Assembly (NCBI GenBank): GCA_016197345.1
Contig: JACPVY010000195.1
Location: 1 to 5,514, forward strand
Direction: 5' to 3'
Origin: Burkholderiales bacterium
GTDB lineage: Bacteria; Pseudomonadota; Gammaproteobacteria; Burkholderiales; Burkholderiaceae_D
DNA: 5,514 bases
Made by a program: the position numbers and the translations under genes. How positions within the stretch are numbered: position 1 is the first letter of the stretch; each line of letters begins with the position of its first letter. The notes under the pieces are model-generated. The model ran no database searches and was not told the origin of the DNA. It saw nothing but the letters and a program-made list of their open reading frames with translations. Below, piece by piece: positions 5,424 through 5,514 of this stretch.

Positions 5424-5514
5424 GTAAAAGCACATGCTGTTACACACCCTCTGCTTGGCCGCTTTCGATCGCGGTGTAGCATAGCAATAGAGGGGTGGCG
5501 CCGATTGAGTGGCT

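Larger units (their letters stand above)
4953..5514. other. Upstream intergenic region without a supported gene
   Basis: About 560 bases hold no reading frame I believe in. The frames present are short, rich in Cys or otherwise unlike real proteins, and lack ribosome sites. The region carries the candidate leftward promoter, two inverted repeats, an 11-bp direct repeat (GCAATGATCAA at 5065-5075 and 5363-5373), a nine-T run at about 5270 and a candidate rightward promoter. If the leftward promoter is real, the cluster has a leader of roughly 270 nt. Confidence 0.6.

Noticed and set aside
5434..5484. Sixteen-codon frame starting ATGCTGTTACAC, possible leader peptide
   Set aside because: No ribosome site and no runs of a regulatory amino acid; the stretch is explained as well by chance.

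Overview
The window is a leftward-transcribed chemosensory gene cluster from a Gram-negative proteobacterium. Protein style and moderate GC suggest a betaproteobacterium of the Burkholderiales, perhaps Oxalobacteraceae; this is recognition from memory, not a search. All six supported genes are on the minus strand. In transcription order (right to left) they are: a membrane-anchored chemoreceptor-like protein (4413-4952), an overlapping small protein resembling a chemoreceptor C-terminus (3995-4438), a CheY-type response regulator (3539-3916), a single-domain STAS protein (3064-3360), the histidine kinase CheA (849-3071) and the first 266 codons of a methyl-accepting chemotaxis protein that runs off the left edge (1-798).

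Together they form most of a signalling pathway. The receptor controls CheA autophosphorylation on His51, CheA passes phosphate to Asp56 of CheY, and the STAS protein is probably an accessory protein-interaction module translated in step with CheA. CheW, CheR, CheB and CheD are not in the window and could lie beyond the left edge. The order receptor-like gene, cheY, (STAS), cheA, receptor recalls accessory che clusters such as che2 of Pseudomonas aeruginosa.

Two features stand out. First, the two rightmost genes look like the N- and C-terminal parts of one chemoreceptor whose conserved signalling hairpin tip is missing. They overlap by 26 bp in different frames, and the second carries a Q-D-x-x-x-Q motif like the catalytic helix of the CheY phosphatase CheZ. 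Second, CheA carries, between its P2-like region and its dimerisation domain, a tandem repeat whose first copy fits the MshEN cyclic-di-GMP-binding motif closely. This raises the possibility of second-messenger input into the kinase.

The right-hand 550 bases (about 4953-5514) hold no convincing gene. They contain a possible extended -10 promoter for the cluster, two inverted repeats, a short direct repeat and, at the far right, a plausible rightward promoter followed by a foldable stretch. No rRNA, tRNA, CRISPR array, insertion sequence or convincing terminator was seen.
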